DNA from: Agapetus fuscipes | Lineage: Eukaryota; Arthropoda; Insecta; Trichoptera; Glossosomatidae | Length of the DNA: 64,000 nucleotides | Direction of reading: 5' to 3' | Assembly: GCA_951799405.1 (NCBI GenBank) | Contig: OX637338.1 | Span: 20,285,297 to 20,349,296 of the forward strand | Shown here: positions 11,038-22,205 of the stretch, one piece after another | Position numbering within the stretch: position 1 is the stretch's first letter | How the letters are laid out: each line of letters opens with the position of its first letter | Made by a program: the position numbers and the translations under genes | The notes under the pieces: generated by a model | What the model was told of the DNA's origin: nothing | The model's input: the letters and a program-made list of their open reading frames with translations, nothing else | The model's database searches: none

Positions 11038-11577
11038 TTGCTAATTGATATGACAATTGTTTATCCTGCAAGCTGTGCAGTTGTGAGTGATGAGTATCAG
11101 GAGCAGACGAGAGCGAGGAGGTGGAGCAGGAAGTTGTTAATCCCGTGGAGAGAGACAGCTAATACTGGAGTGCTATACTGCCGTTGCCAGTTACTGCGAG
11201 TACAGGCAAACCTCCCTTCTCACATGAAACCCGGATACATCCAATACCATAAGGACAATAATAATAAGAGGAACAACAGTGAAACGCAATTCTGTTTAAG
11301 AAGGAAAAATGGAAAATGGACTCGAGAGATTGTCGGACAGATAATTCAAAGCTTTGTTTATTCTCAGCGGGTAAACGTAACAGGTCTTCATCATGTTACT
11401 GGAGTCATTAGAAACCGATCACACTTCACCGTGCAACGTCATTTTTTTGTCTTTGAAATTGGTGTAGACTCCACTGCAGGTGTAATACAGCAGAAAGTAA
11501 GTAGTACTATTAATAAGTGTGCCCAGGACAGATTTACTGGAGGATCAGAGGGTGTCTACGTCGTAGAACGGGTTTGA
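11038..11577 (+). CDS. Unrecognised 179-codon open frame
   Basis: The longest plus-strand ATG frame in the window. The predicted product is basic and hydrophilic with no signal peptide or membrane segment that I can see, and no domain I recognise. An AATAAA-type signal follows the stop almost at once (AATAAAAATAAAAC from 11,578). There is no nearby transposon end and no obvious upstream exon. In 64 kb of mostly non-coding DNA one such frame could arise by chance, so it is listed as a hypothetical of low confidence. Confidence 0.2.
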   Translation: MLIDMTIVYPASCAVVSDEYQEQTRARRWSRKLLIPWRETANTGVLYCRCQLLRVQANLPSHMKPGYIQYHKDNNNKRNNSETQFCLRRKNGKWTREIVGQIIQSFVYSQRVNVTGLHHVTGVIRNRSHFTVQRHFFVFEIGVDSTAGVIQQKVSSTINKCAQDRFTGGSEGVYVVERV

Positions 11578-11599
11578 AATAAAAATAAAACAAGACTTC

Positions 11600-12250
11600 C
11601 TTTTTTGGCGCTTCGCGTCCCTAGGGAAGTAAAAATGATATCCCTAGTTAAGAAAACATGGTGTTATTCACCCACAGCCAATCCATGGTTCAACCGCCAC
11701 CTAACGTGAATTTACCATACAAAAAAAAAACGATGACCCATGGAGCAGCTACCCATCAAACGTGTTGTGAATAACCCTTAGTTATTGTCAACGTTCATTC
11801 AAATATACTTAAAACACTGAAGACGGAGCTTTAATATGGGAGGCCACGAAAATAAGTATTCGATAGAAATACGCAAATTGAAATCAACCCCCCAACTGGT
11901 TTTGATTTCAGTGCGGGGCTTGGTGCAGCAAGGACTGTTGCTCACGATTATTTGTTGAGGCGGAAGGGATGGAGTGCTTGGGAGTGCTTGGCAGGGTACA
12001 GCCCCCCTCCCCCCCGCGGCATTATCTGAAATTGATCAGACACCTCCCCCTCCTGAAGATGAGGTGAGGGCAGTGCGAGATAGATTATGAATGAAAGGAA
12101 ACATTGTGTAAGGGTGGGATCACGTCATACAATATCTTCATTACAGAAAGCAAACAAGAGCTGGCTGTGATGATCTAACCAGTCGTAGCTTCAGAATGCA
12201 GGGGATTCGGCACCCGGTGGAGCACATAAATTATTTATTTAAAAAAGTTA
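11600..12250. other. Unassigned DNA with a weak inverted repeat
   Basis: GTTATTCAC near 11,664 and GTGAATAAC near 11,769 face each other ~100 bp apart, with CCATGG near both inner flanks. This could be an old MITE related to that at 5.75 kb. Otherwise nothing is recognised. Confidence 0.35.
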
Positions 12251-12434
12251 TTCGCTGAGTTAAATAGATTATCTACCTATATCAAAGACCGGTTACAAAG
12301 ATTCATCCAGCCTTACCCAAAATGGGCATTGCTTGAAAATTGGCGCTGACTAGCGATGAACAAGCATGTAGAGGGCACTTAATGTGTGATTCATACGAAA
12401 CGAGTTCACCAAATCAATAATCCTGAAATTTATT
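12251..12434 (+). repeat. SINE-A body fragment
   Basis: Sense SINE-A without its tRNA-like head: TTCGCTGAGTT, CAAAGACCGGTTAC, GAAAATTGGCGCT and a 3' end TCACCAAATCAATAATCCTG. It is diverged throughout, so old. Confidence 0.72.
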
Positions 12435-14210
12435 TTGACAGTTTCGGTAATATTTTCTTGCTTTCTTTTTATTACGATCTAAAGTCTACACTATATCATA
12501 GTGTAGAATTATCTATTACATAGTCGAATATATTCGTGAAAAGTTGCAAACCAATTTTTCAGGAAAGAGTATTTCTATATTTTGATCCACGAATTTAATT
12601 ACAACTGAAATAATGATATGAGAGCTTTTATGGTTCGATAAGTAGTTTATTTCGATGATAATTTCGTTTCAATACATAAAACTTCGAATGCTCCGATGTT
12701 CAGTTAAGTTTTGAGTGTTCCGATGGTTCTGATTTTGATTTAATCTCTGTGGTGAGTGCATTAACGTCAGATTATTGTCAGAGCAGGGTAAGCTGCCAGT
12801 AAGACACTGCGTGAGTCGAAAACGAGAGCTCATCCTCTCACTTGATCAAGAGTCATTCCATCAATACAGTTATGTATACTTGTGTTATCTAAATATTTTT
12901 AGTCTGTCCGAGCGGTGTTTACTTGTGTGAAGGTACACGTCGTAACTGTAGATGAAATATTGAGTGTTGTGTGTCGGTATCAGTGGTTGCATCTGTGATG
13001 AATATTCAGCCAGCCCCATTATGATAATCAGCTGACAACTTATCGCGTGATTGATTAATGATAATGGACCAGAGGAAGTATTGACTAAATGTCTGACAGA
13101 CAAAAATATCTCAAACTCTATCTGCTGGCGGGGAACATACATATAACTAACTGCGTGCTCAAACAAGTACATCGTGGAATTTATAAAATTCAAAACAGGG
13201 CAGAATAGCTCAATCAACAAAATAAACCTCGCATTCCATGTGTGTTGATATTTCTGACGTGAGTTTTAATCATTTGTTTTCTTTCAAATAAGTACCTAGG
13301 TAAGCTTACCCACAAATCTATCGGAGTTTTATCTGTACATCAATACCCTTAAGTTGTAAACCGAATAAGTGGCGTACAATGGTATTTTTCTTCTATTCTT
13401 TACAAGAGGAAAGCCTGAAAAAGTAAAATTTAAGTAATTTGTTGAGGTTTTTATCAGCTTTATCAAACAATGGCGTCATAGTCTATAAAAAATTACACCC
13501 AGTAAAATGTGTTATCTGTATTCTCGATACGTTGAATAATGTGTTTGGGAAAGTTGTTTTTAAATTTTAGCAAAAAAAACAGCATTAGAATCAAAGGTAA
13601 TAATTTTTTTTAAATAATTGTTTCTGGAATATGATTTAATGTAATCCCTAAGGCATAACTGTGACGATGGCCCAACTTATTTCCACTAAGGGTGTATGTC
13701 GTGTACTATAACTCGATTAGTGTAAAACCAGCAGACCAGATTAGGTACAGCAGATGCCGTAAATCTCAGAGTGAAACAGAACTGAAGCCAAGATTACAAT
13801 GTTGGCGTGAGTGTGTGTGATTGTGTGTGTGTGTGTGTGAGTATGTTGAGATTGTTCATTTCCAATTTTATAATTATCTAAATTTATTCATTTTACATTA
13901 AGACACTTCCAATAAATTAGCTGTGGAGAGATAGCAGCGCCGCGGACAGGAGGGCAGGGGCGGAACCCGAGTGTGCTGCGCAGGCTTACACACCAAATAA
14001 ACTAAGATTATACTTTTTATTGTTTGTGTTTTAACACTGAGAAAATTCATTGTTAATTCTTTTTATATAATAAAAATTGTTTCATTGTAAATTTTTAAAT
14101 ACATAAAAAGAACAACGAGTAAAATGGCTAGGACACGCCTTTACAGCTTTCTGTTCTGTCAAACCAAATAGTTCATTAATGTCACAATTAACGAACAGAT
14201 GACTTATAGG
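12435..14210. other. Unassigned DNA
   Basis: Mostly AT-rich with a short (GT)n stretch near 13,810-13,840. No gene or element is supported. Minus-strand open frames such as 12,885-13,220 carry no domain. Confidence 0.4.
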
Positions 14211-14453
14211 TTGGTATGCGGCTGACCACCCATACTGTAAAAAATGGTTCACTTTGCCAATGTCACCCCTGTTTCAGGGAAGGACGGCAAGAGTTGCAGG
14301 GCTTAATGTTCATTTGAGATTGGGTTTTTATATTGTAGGTCCACATGCGGCATGTATTAGCGCGAAATTATACATGTCTGCTTGTGGGAATGCATTTAAT
14401 ATAAATCTTAAATAATATATATCTTTGCAGCTTAGATTAGATTAGATTAATCT
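14211..14453 (+). repeat. TTAGA-tail repeat, full-length
   Basis: Sense copy from GACTTATAGGTTGGTATGCG through GGTTCACTTTGCC and GAGTTGCAGGG to CTTAGATTAGATTAGATTA. It starts within a few bases of the common 5' boundary with no LINE sequence upstream, as expected of an independent SINE-like unit. Confidence 0.9.
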
Positions 14454-14692
14454 AAAGGGTGTGGATTGAAAAATACAAAAGGTTTGTGATCTTATAATGT
14501 ATCAGAATCTAGTAAGCTAACGTCAACAGACTACATAGGCTAGGGCACATATGTACAAATAGCAAACGGAATATTGAAACCCAGAGAAGATGTTAGGGAA
14601 GATAGACCCAGGGTAAGACTGAAGAAGGAAAGCGGAGGATTAACAGCAGCTTATGAAAGAGGAGGCCAGGATAGCCATGCCACAGATAGTAA

Positions 14693-14950
14693 TAATCTAA
14701 TCTAATCTAATATAAGTTGCAAAGATATGTTACATTGGAGATTCACATTACATGCATTCCCACAACCAGACACGTACAAGTTCGCGCTTGCACATGCCTC
14801 ATGTGAACCTACAACATAAAAACCAAATCGCAAATGGGCATACACCCTGCAACTCTTGCCGTCCTTCCCTGAAACAGGGGTGACATTGGCAAAGTGAACC
14901 ATTTTTACAGCATGGGTGGTCAGCCGCATACCAACCTATAAGTCAAGGAA
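14693..14950 (-). repeat. TTAGA-tail repeat, full-length
   Basis: Antisense copy with three TCTAA units, then the whole repeat, then GTCAAGGAACACACACG. Its flank beyond the common 5' end resembles the 34.3 kb copy. It lies ~240 bp from the sense copy at 14.2 kb, so the two form an inverted pair. Confidence 0.9.
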
Positions 14951-15350
14951 CACACACGACAAATTAGATTTTATAAATAATAATAATACAAGATTTTTAT
15001 AGCGCCTTTTCATGACTCTTGGTCATCCTAAAGATGACAACGAACCAGCCGAGTCATATTATTAATAATAAAAAAGTAAACAAATTAGAATATGTGGATT
15101 TTTTAAAGTAAACACGACCGATTGTTCCGTCCCTGGCAGCGTTCCATCAGCCATCAGGCATGCGGTCTGCCAGTTATCTGTTTTTTTTATTTTATCCTCT
15201 CAGAGCGCAGATAACAGTCGCCATCCACATCAAAACCATATCTGGCCGGACCAGCACCAACACTCCGGCACTCCGGCACTCTGACACTCCAAAAACAGAC
15301 TAAGCGCACTTACAACACAATATGGGAACACAACATACAAATACAGTGTA
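14951..15350. other. Unassigned DNA
   Basis: Contains a short CTCCGGCA direct repeat near 15,260-15,290. No gene is supported. Confidence 0.4.
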
Positions 15351-15362
15351 AGTATACTGTTA

Positions 15363-15472
15363 TAGTAAACAACTGCAAGAAAAAACGAGAAGTTTTGTGC
15401 GAAACAAGCAGATTTCGTGCTGTGCATGTGCATTTCGATTTACGTGCATGTGCCCATAGTAAAGTCACTCTT
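15363..15472 (+). repeat. Left copy of a direct repeat flanking a MITE
   Basis: Shares AACAACT.CAAGAAAAA.CGAGAAG, TTTTGTGCGAAACA and CATGTGCCCATAGTAAAGT with 15,904-16,000. The right copy is shorter and substituted in the middle. The MITE sits exactly between the two copies. Confidence 0.75.
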
Positions 15473-15476
15473 CATA

Positions 15477-15894
15477 TCGACGGTTAAAAGGCAGTAGCAA
15501 TAAGCAACATAAACTAAATTGTTCAGGAGACCAGTTTAAAGTTTGAGATTGCAGAGAAATGGCATAACTTTTTAATTTTTTAATCATATCGTTAAAATTA
15601 AAACAGCTCTGAAATAAGAAGACATAAAGGCATTCCTATTAATGTGGTTTTACGATGTTTACGATTTTTTTTATGTCACAAGCGACTTTAGGACAAAAAA
15701 GGACAAAATCTTGTCGGTTACACCAGAGCCATGGTACTTTGAAAACGCAGTTGTTTGCTTGGGCACAAACAACACAAAAATCATCGTAGAGCTATGGGAG
15801 TTAGCGCATTAGAAAGAGCGGAAAATTTCAAGTAGGATAGCATTCATAACTCATTTTTTATTAAAATGTCGCTTAACTGCCTTTTAACCGTCAA
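15477..15894. mobile_element. TA-flanked MITE (Tc1/mariner-type)
   Basis: 418 bp with ~20-bp terminal inverted repeats, TCGACGGTTAAAAGGCAGT on the left and ACTGCCTTTTAACCGTCAA on the right, with one mismatch. It is flanked by TA on both sides (15,475-15,476 and 15,895-15,896). No transposase is encoded. The TA duplication fits the Tc1/mariner superfamily, though the family cannot be named. Confidence 0.8.
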
Positions 15895-15903
15895 TATGTA
15901 AGT

Positions 15904-16000
15904 TAACAACTACAAGAAAAATCGAGAAGTTTTGTGCGAAACACACAGATTTCTTTATTACTTGTCTATACTATATGCATGTGCCCATAGTAAAGTACTC
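15904..16000 (+). repeat. Right copy of the direct repeat flanking the MITE
   Basis: Partner of 15,363-15,472. It keeps GAGAAGTTTTGTGCGAAACA and ATGTGCCCATAGTAAAGT, with a changed centre. Confidence 0.75.
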
Positions 16001-16960
16001 ACTCCCATAATTTATTTGTTCTACGTAAGCACATTTTTTTACAAAAGTACTAAGAATTTTTCATCTCACAGCGTTAACGACAAACCACATCGCTTAAACT
16101 GCAGATTCATTGTGTGGTTTGATGGATAAATCCAAGAAGGTTATATTTTTAGATCGATTCAAAGCTTATAGTGATGAAACATCAGTACAGAATGATTTCC
16201 AATGATAAATGATCTACGCGGGCTGCTGTTTGGCAGGCTGCCCCATTTATCACCACATCTAGATCTCGCTGATAGAGTTGTGACGTCACACCGCCGGTCT
16301 GCGTCAGCTCCTCGTTAAGTGATTTATCCGTTAATTATGCAGAAATGCGATGAACTTGTTCTTGTAAACATCGCAACTACAAAGTTAATGAAACTCGTCA
16401 ATGCTGATACACGGTGCGCACAACTTCATTATGAAACAAAAAAATGCTTAAAGAAAAGTGACGTGAATCCTACTCATTTTTTAAGAATAACAAAGGAGTT
16501 TTCAAATATATTAAACAAAAGTTTTACGGTTTTTATTTGAAAACACATTTTATTTCCATTTCATCGTGGTTATTTTTCATTCCATTTTTATTAATCACAT
16601 TATGATACCTAGTTTAAACAAATACTAGGCAATAGAAAAATCTCAGTGACAAAATTTGAAAGTAAGCCACTTTTTAAAGTATTAAATTTCACTTTCTGAA
16701 ACATGCTGTTTTTAAATTGTATTTGATGTTTTTATTAACAAAAAGTTTTCTTGAAATATTGTATGAATAATTCATCTCGGTAAGTCGCTCATAAAATAAG
16801 CCACGCGCTATAGAACGTTTCTTCATACTCCACGAGTAAAACACTTGACATGATTGTTGGAGTTTTTTGCATAAATGCAAATATAATAATGGTCGGGTAT
16901 AAGTTATTGTGTAAAATTACAATCACAAGGCGATAACTCCTCAACTAATACACACACACG
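16001..16960. other. Unassigned DNA
   Basis: AT-rich, nothing recognised. Confidence 0.4.
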
Positions 16961-16965
16961 TGTGA

Positions 16966-17125
16966 GGTACACGTGTGTGGTGGTGAGGTACACGTGTGTG
17001 GTGGTGAGGTACACGTGTGGTGGTGAGGTACACGTGTTGTGGTGAGGTACACGTGTGTGGTGGTGAGGTACACGTGTGGTGGTGAGGTACACGTGTGGTG
17101 GTGAGGTACACGTGTGTGGTGGTGA
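16966..17125 (+). repeat. E-box minisatellite, block 1
   Basis: Eight head-to-tail units of 19-21 bp with consensus GGTACACGTGTGTGGTGGTGA. Length variants come from loss of a GT pair. Almost every unit carries the palindrome CACGTG, the canonical bHLH E-box core. Open frames across it are tandem-repeat artefacts. Confidence 0.95.
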
Positions 17126-17219
17126 GGTACCGCACCCAGCACGTCACAACTGGGTCACGGGAATGTATTATATTATGATTAACGAATATAACAGCTAGTC
17201 TATTAAATACCACATCACT
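17126..17219 (+). repeat. Minisatellite flank, copy 1
   Basis: 94 bp of unique-looking sequence beginning GGTACCGCACCCAGCACG. It is repeated almost exactly at 17,684-17,777, 558 bp downstream, so the array and its right flank were duplicated together. Confidence 0.93.
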
Positions 17220-17683
17220 GGTACACGTGTGGTGGTGAGGTACACGGGTTGTGGTGAGGTGTGGTGGTGAGGTACACGTATGGTGGTGAGGTACACGTGT
17301 GGTGGTGAGGTACACGTGTGGTGGTGAGGTACACGTGTTGTGGTGAGGTGTGGTGGTGAGGTACACGTGTGTGGTGGTGAGGTACACGTGTTGTGGTGAG
17401 GTACACGTGTTGTGGTGAGGTACACGTGTTGTGGTGAGGTACACGTGTTGTGGTGAGGTACAAGTGTGTGGTGGTGAGGTACAAGTGTGTGGTGGTGAGG
17501 TACACGTGTGTGGTGGTGAGGTACAAGTGTGTGGTGGTGAGGTACACGTGTGTGGTGGTGAGGTACACGTGTTGTGGTGAGGTACACGTGTTGTGGTGAG
17601 GTACAAGTGTGTGGTGGTGAGGTACAAGTGTGTGGTGGTGAGGTACACGTGTGTGGTGGTGAGGTAAACGTGTGTGGTGGTGA
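17220..17683 (+). repeat. E-box minisatellite, block 2
   Basis: Same unit as block 1, roughly 23 copies, with local sub-patterns (TGTTGTGG variants in runs, and ACAAGTG variants that destroy the E-box). The clustering of like variants points to recent local expansion. Confidence 0.95.
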
Positions 17684-17777
17684 GGTACCGCACCCAGCAC
17701 GTCACAACTGGGTCACGGGAATGTATTATATTATGATTAACGAATATAACAGCTAGTCTATTAAATACCACATCACT
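17684..17777 (+). repeat. Minisatellite flank, copy 2
   Basis: Near-identical to 17,126-17,219. The copies diverge after CACATCACT, where copy 1 re-enters the minisatellite and copy 2 enters unrelated sequence. Confidence 0.93.
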
Positions 17778-18099
17778 AGTACACCGCGCAGGCGACAAAC
17801 TCACTTATGCAGTTTTCTATGAAACATGGCTCAGTGAGGGATGGGAACTAATGCAAGTATTAATTTCGAATTACCCGAATGTGCATATTTATTTTCTTGG
17901 CAGCGAAAGAATATTGCGCTGAATTCTTGAGAAACGTCCACACATTTTTTTAGATGTCTGATTTCTTTTTTTCAATCATGACCCTAGCGTACACTCTATC
18001 TCACACCTGACACAAAGTGACGTCAGCTGTGAGCTTAAAATTGAAATAATATTAAAATTTCCAAAGAGTTCAGTACTCGTATTCTTTACCTGTGGCGAT
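17778..18099. other. Unassigned DNA
   Basis: Nothing recognised. Confidence 0.4.
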
Positions 18100-18312
18100 C
18101 CTTGACTTACAGGTCGGTATGAGGTTGACCACCTAAACCAAATGTTAGCTGACTCAGTTTTGACAATCTCAATATTATTTCAGGAAAAGTTGGCAAGGGT
18201 GCAGGATTTATGTTCATTTGAGTTTAGGGTATTGTGTTGTTATTACGCATGCGGCATGTGTAAGTTCAAACTTGCACGTGCTTCCTTGTGAACATTTGCA
18301 ACTTAGATAATA
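18100..18312 (+). repeat. TTAGA-tail repeat, diverged
   Basis: Sense copy from CCTTGACTTACAGGTCGGTA to TTTGCAACTTAGATAATAG. The GGTTCACTTTGCC block is lost. It starts at the common 5' boundary. Confidence 0.8.
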
Positions 18313-20174
18313 GAATATTATTTATATAATATAATTAATCGTCTTCAGTTTAGGGATGGGCATCAAGACACGACAGGTTCGCTCTCATTGCATCGATTAT
18401 TCCGATTGTTATTCGAATATTTGATATTCGCGTTATCCGTCCCTCTCTTATTTATAAGTCGGGGGTGTATATCACGCATCGCTTTATCGCGAAATGGTAA
18501 TTAGTTTATGTTAATCTCGGGCGGAGTGCGGCAGCCCTAGCGCATGCCGGTATGAGGGCGGCAATTAGGTAAATAATAACTATTTGTAGGTCAGAGGGAG
18601 AGCAGGGCTGGCAAAAATACACAAATCATTTAATTATTCGCAAAAAAAAGTTTTTACATAAGCCCCTTATTCGCGATTACCTCCTAGCTTATCAACGCTA
18701 GTATTTTACTTAATTTTTCGTTTCTTACAGGTATGGTAAGTTGAAGAAAAAATAAGTATTGAGTTTTTTGTCGGTGTAGAATTTAAAAATATATTTTCTT
18801 GATGCTTATACTAATCGACTGTATTTTTCAGATTTTAAATTCGACGTTCTTTCTATTCAATAATCGATCTGTGATTTATTTTATTGACTGTTATGAATAC
18901 ACAAATATTGATTTTATTTCATGTAGCACTGCACGCCCCTGGTTGCATAGCAGTGACGTGCAGCGCATGCAAACTAAACACTTGTAAGTGCGACAAATTA
19001 TAATAAGAAGTTAAAATAAATCACTGATTTATTTACCGAATGTTACCACACCCCCTTTGTTACAGGAACCATAAATAGACGTCAATAATGCAGACTCGAT
19101 CATAAAGTAGTAGAGCTCAGAAGAAGTCACTCACAGTATTGTAACGAAACGTAGCCTAGGTACATATGAAAGAAAAAAACAACGGATCACGGTGAATATC
19201 CGGAAAATAAATTGTAAGCATTTGAAGCGGGACGTAAAAGCCCTAAAAAAAGTATAGTTTTATACATTGAAAAATATGAGAGGAATTTAGTTTAGGAATG
19301 TGGTCTCAATAACCGGTATTTACGTTATTAATTACTTTACTTAATGAATTATTAATCAATAATTACTCAGTGACTCAGGGCGAACTCTGGGTCAATGTTA
19401 CCATCCAGATGTGATGATAAGGCTGCAGAATCCATTTTTCCGGGCTTGAAGGTCCAGTATTTATTTTGTAGGCTGCTACGTTTCGTCAGTGAACTTGTGA
19501 CTGACTTCTTCAAGGCTTGTACTTAAAAGTACGAGTTTCTGCATCCTTATCATCATCATCATCGAGTGGATTCTGCATCCTTATCATCATCATCTGAAGC
19601 CGGCCATGAAAGCCTAAAAACACTAACCATCCAGAGTTGTTAATCTAACATCCTTCCTAACATACGCTGAGAATATCGCCTAGACCGCCAATAACACTGA
19701 ACAAAAAAATCATCGAAATCACAGGATCATTTCCAAATGTGCTGTAGTGCCCAGTCATGTGAGATCATCAGTCATTAACCCTGCTGGGCCGCGGGGTACA
19801 TGAGGTGCGATAAGCCTGGCGCAGAGGGCCTGGACCTCAAATATAAAACTGATCTCCAACATTGCGTTTACAAAACTACGTATGGAAACTAAAACAGCGC
19901 CTCTATTCAGCGTATTACTTTTTGTAGACTTTTTGGTTAAGTTAAAACGTTTTTGTTGTTGTTGTAGGGGCCCTGGTGTTTATCAGGATAACGCTGCATC
20001 TAGATGCTGCTGCTCCTAATGGAGTCCTGGCTGATAAGGCAGACGCCAGCCTCGCTGCTGGAGAGGTGGACCGCTTTTTGGGAGGACAGCTGCTGGTTAG
20101 GGTGTGGTCACGACTACACACAGAGAGGATGATTATGATGCCAGGTTTATATTACATAAGACCCCTCATTTCAA
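18313..20174. other. Unassigned DNA
   Basis: Contains a direct repeat CTGCATCCTTATCATCATCATC-like at about 19,541 and 19,569. ACGAAACGTAG near 19,145 and its inverse CTACGTTTCGT near 19,478 form a weak 330-bp-spaced inverted pair. No gene is supported. Confidence 0.35.
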
Positions 20175-20450
20175 AAATGTAATGTGTTGTGTATGTTCCT
20201 TGACTTATAGGTTGATATGCGGCTGACCCCCAATGCTGCAGAAAATGGTTCACTTTGCAAATGTTACCCCTGTTTCAGGAAAGGTCGGAAAGAGTTGCAG
20301 GGTGTATGTTCATTTGAGATTTGGGTTTATATGTTGTAAATTCACATGCGGCATGTGCAAGCAAGCGCGAACTTATACGTGTTTGCTTGTGGGAATGCAT
20401 ATAATTTGAATCCCCAATGTAACATATCTTTGCAACTAAGATCGGAGATT
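20175..20450 (+). repeat. TTAGA-tail repeat with a little upstream LINE UTR
   Basis: Sense copy. The AAATGTAATGTGTTGTGTATG just before CCTTGACTTATAGG matches the LINE spacer seen at the 14.9 and 34.3 kb copies, so this one is a LINE 5' truncation rather than a copy starting at the common boundary. It ends at CTTTGCAACTAAGATC. Confidence 0.85.
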
Positions 20451-20778
20451 GGATTGGATTGGGCCCCGATAATATTCCAGCGAAAAGTGGAAATTCTTAT
20501 TTTCCCCGTTAAAGCATTTGTCGTCAATTATTAATTTTCTTTTTAAACTCTTATTATGTATCTATTGTAAAAATTCACTGATATTTTTGTATACTAGATA
20601 CCTGTATTATGTAAAATAATTAACCCGTACTCACTAATCCTACTAACACTTCCCTTGCAAGTATGGGGAATTAAAAACTGCTAGGGAGGCCTAAGAGAAA
20701 TTTATAAAGGATTGGTGAATACAAAGTAAACTAAATAGAAAACTTAAGAGTATTGTGCAATTCTCAAATTAAATCCTC

Positions 20779-21262
20779 TTTTTTTTATTTTTTATTTCTT
20801 TATTAGATACTACAGCATTTTACATTTTTACATATTATAAGTGATTATGATAATTTAGTTTTACACCGCCAATTATAGTATCTATACATTTATTCATAGT
20901 AAGTTAAAAATTTAAGAATTGAAGAAGTGGAGGGAAGATAAGAAGATGGAAAGGAGAATGATAGGAAAGAAATTAAGGAATTAAGTAGCCAAATAATGAA
21001 GATAGGATAAAACATAGAATAAGACAAATTAAGTTAAGATTTCGACAACTGCATTAGATTGCTTTAAAATTTATTAACAGATGTGGCAAACGGATCCAGA
21101 GCTGGATTGTCGCCACAACTCCTATTGAAGCTCATACAGGCTCTATTTATAAAAGAATTAAAAAAATAATTTGTCCTTGATTTTTGTGTATAGAAGAGAG
21201 TATGATTGCGGTTGCATCTAGTAGGACAGTGGAATGGTAATTCGCCCAATAGGTATGAGCTA
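20779..21262 (-). pseudogene. Degenerate LINE 3' end (CR1/Jockey-like)
   Basis: On the minus strand a 61-codon frame (21,064-21,249) carries a C-terminal motif typical of CR1/Jockey-type LINE polymerases: a RTNYFFNSFINRAC block followed by a hydrophobic tail. Downstream on that strand come an A-rich 3' UTR and, at 20,779-20,802, a poly-A-like tract (T-run on the plus strand). Polymerase motifs upstream are not recognisable. Confidence 0.5.
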
Positions 21263-21528
21263 TCAATATCATTATTCTAAATTTTATATAAGTAACAAAG
21301 GTCTATAATGATTCTACGGGTTTCCAACGAGTTTCCTGTTTTTTACTAAAAACAGGACGAAGAAATAGGATCGCAGCTTTTGGATGGCACTGTATTTGAA
21401 ATCAATTAATATTTGGTTATAAGAAGCATCCGTGTAATCTACGAGTATTATTTTATATTTCACATTCAGGTATGATTGTGTGTCCTAATGAGACGATAAG
21501 CCCGACGTGGACCTGACTACACATGCGT

Positions 21529-21544
21529 ATGTGTGTGTGTGTGC

Positions 21545-21629
<85 letters not shown>

Positions 21630-21642
21630 CGTGTGTGTGTGA
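21529..21642 (+). repeat. (GT)n microsatellite
   Basis: About 114 bp of nearly uninterrupted GT, broken by GCGC near 21,543 and GCGTGC near 21,626. The Cys/Val frame on one strand and His/Thr frame on the other are artefacts. Confidence 0.99.
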
Positions 21643-22205
21643 CAGCCAAAACCAGTAGCCAGATATCAAGAGTTGGAAACGTGAAGAGGGTCCTGGGATT
21701 GGGAGCCATTAACGTAATCAAAAAATACATCACGCGCTGATAGAGCACGGACTTATTATATAAGTGTGTTGTCTGTTATATTATACGTTATAAACGACTG
21801 TAATGGACCGGTGGGCAGGAAGGAGATGACACAAATGGAGTAGAAGGTTGGAGCTTATGTCTGATAATGCATGAAAAACAGAGTTGAACATGAGGAAGCC
21901 TGCAATTCACACTTAGCAAAGTTGAACGGCGCGATCCGATAAGCCAACATTTTTTTTAAATCATAGTGTATTCGATTTTTGTTTTATTTATCGTTGCCTA
22001 GTTCCTTCATCTCATCATGCAGGGAATACTAGAGAGAACATCCCGGTTGAACAATAATTGAGACAGTGGTCCAGCAGAAGCACAATATCCTTCTTTCATG
22101 CAAGCAGTATCGAAGGTACAAGTTACATGATGTATTCATTGAACAGACACATGCAGAGAATCGTCGTGTAGGTAACATATTATTCACCGTACTTAGACTT
22201 TCGAT
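21643..22205. other. Unassigned DNA
   Basis: Nothing recognised. Confidence 0.4.

Noticed and set aside
11600..11640. GGCGCTTCGCGTCCCTAG as a Helitron end
   Set aside because: The stem is imperfect and CTAG is followed by G, not T.
16904..17804. 287-, 161- and 130-codon minus-strand frames
   Set aside because: They are translations of the E-box minisatellite in several frames at once.
21485..21748. Open frames on both strands across the GT tract
   Set aside because: Poly Cys-Val and His-Thr translations of a dinucleotide repeat; no gene.
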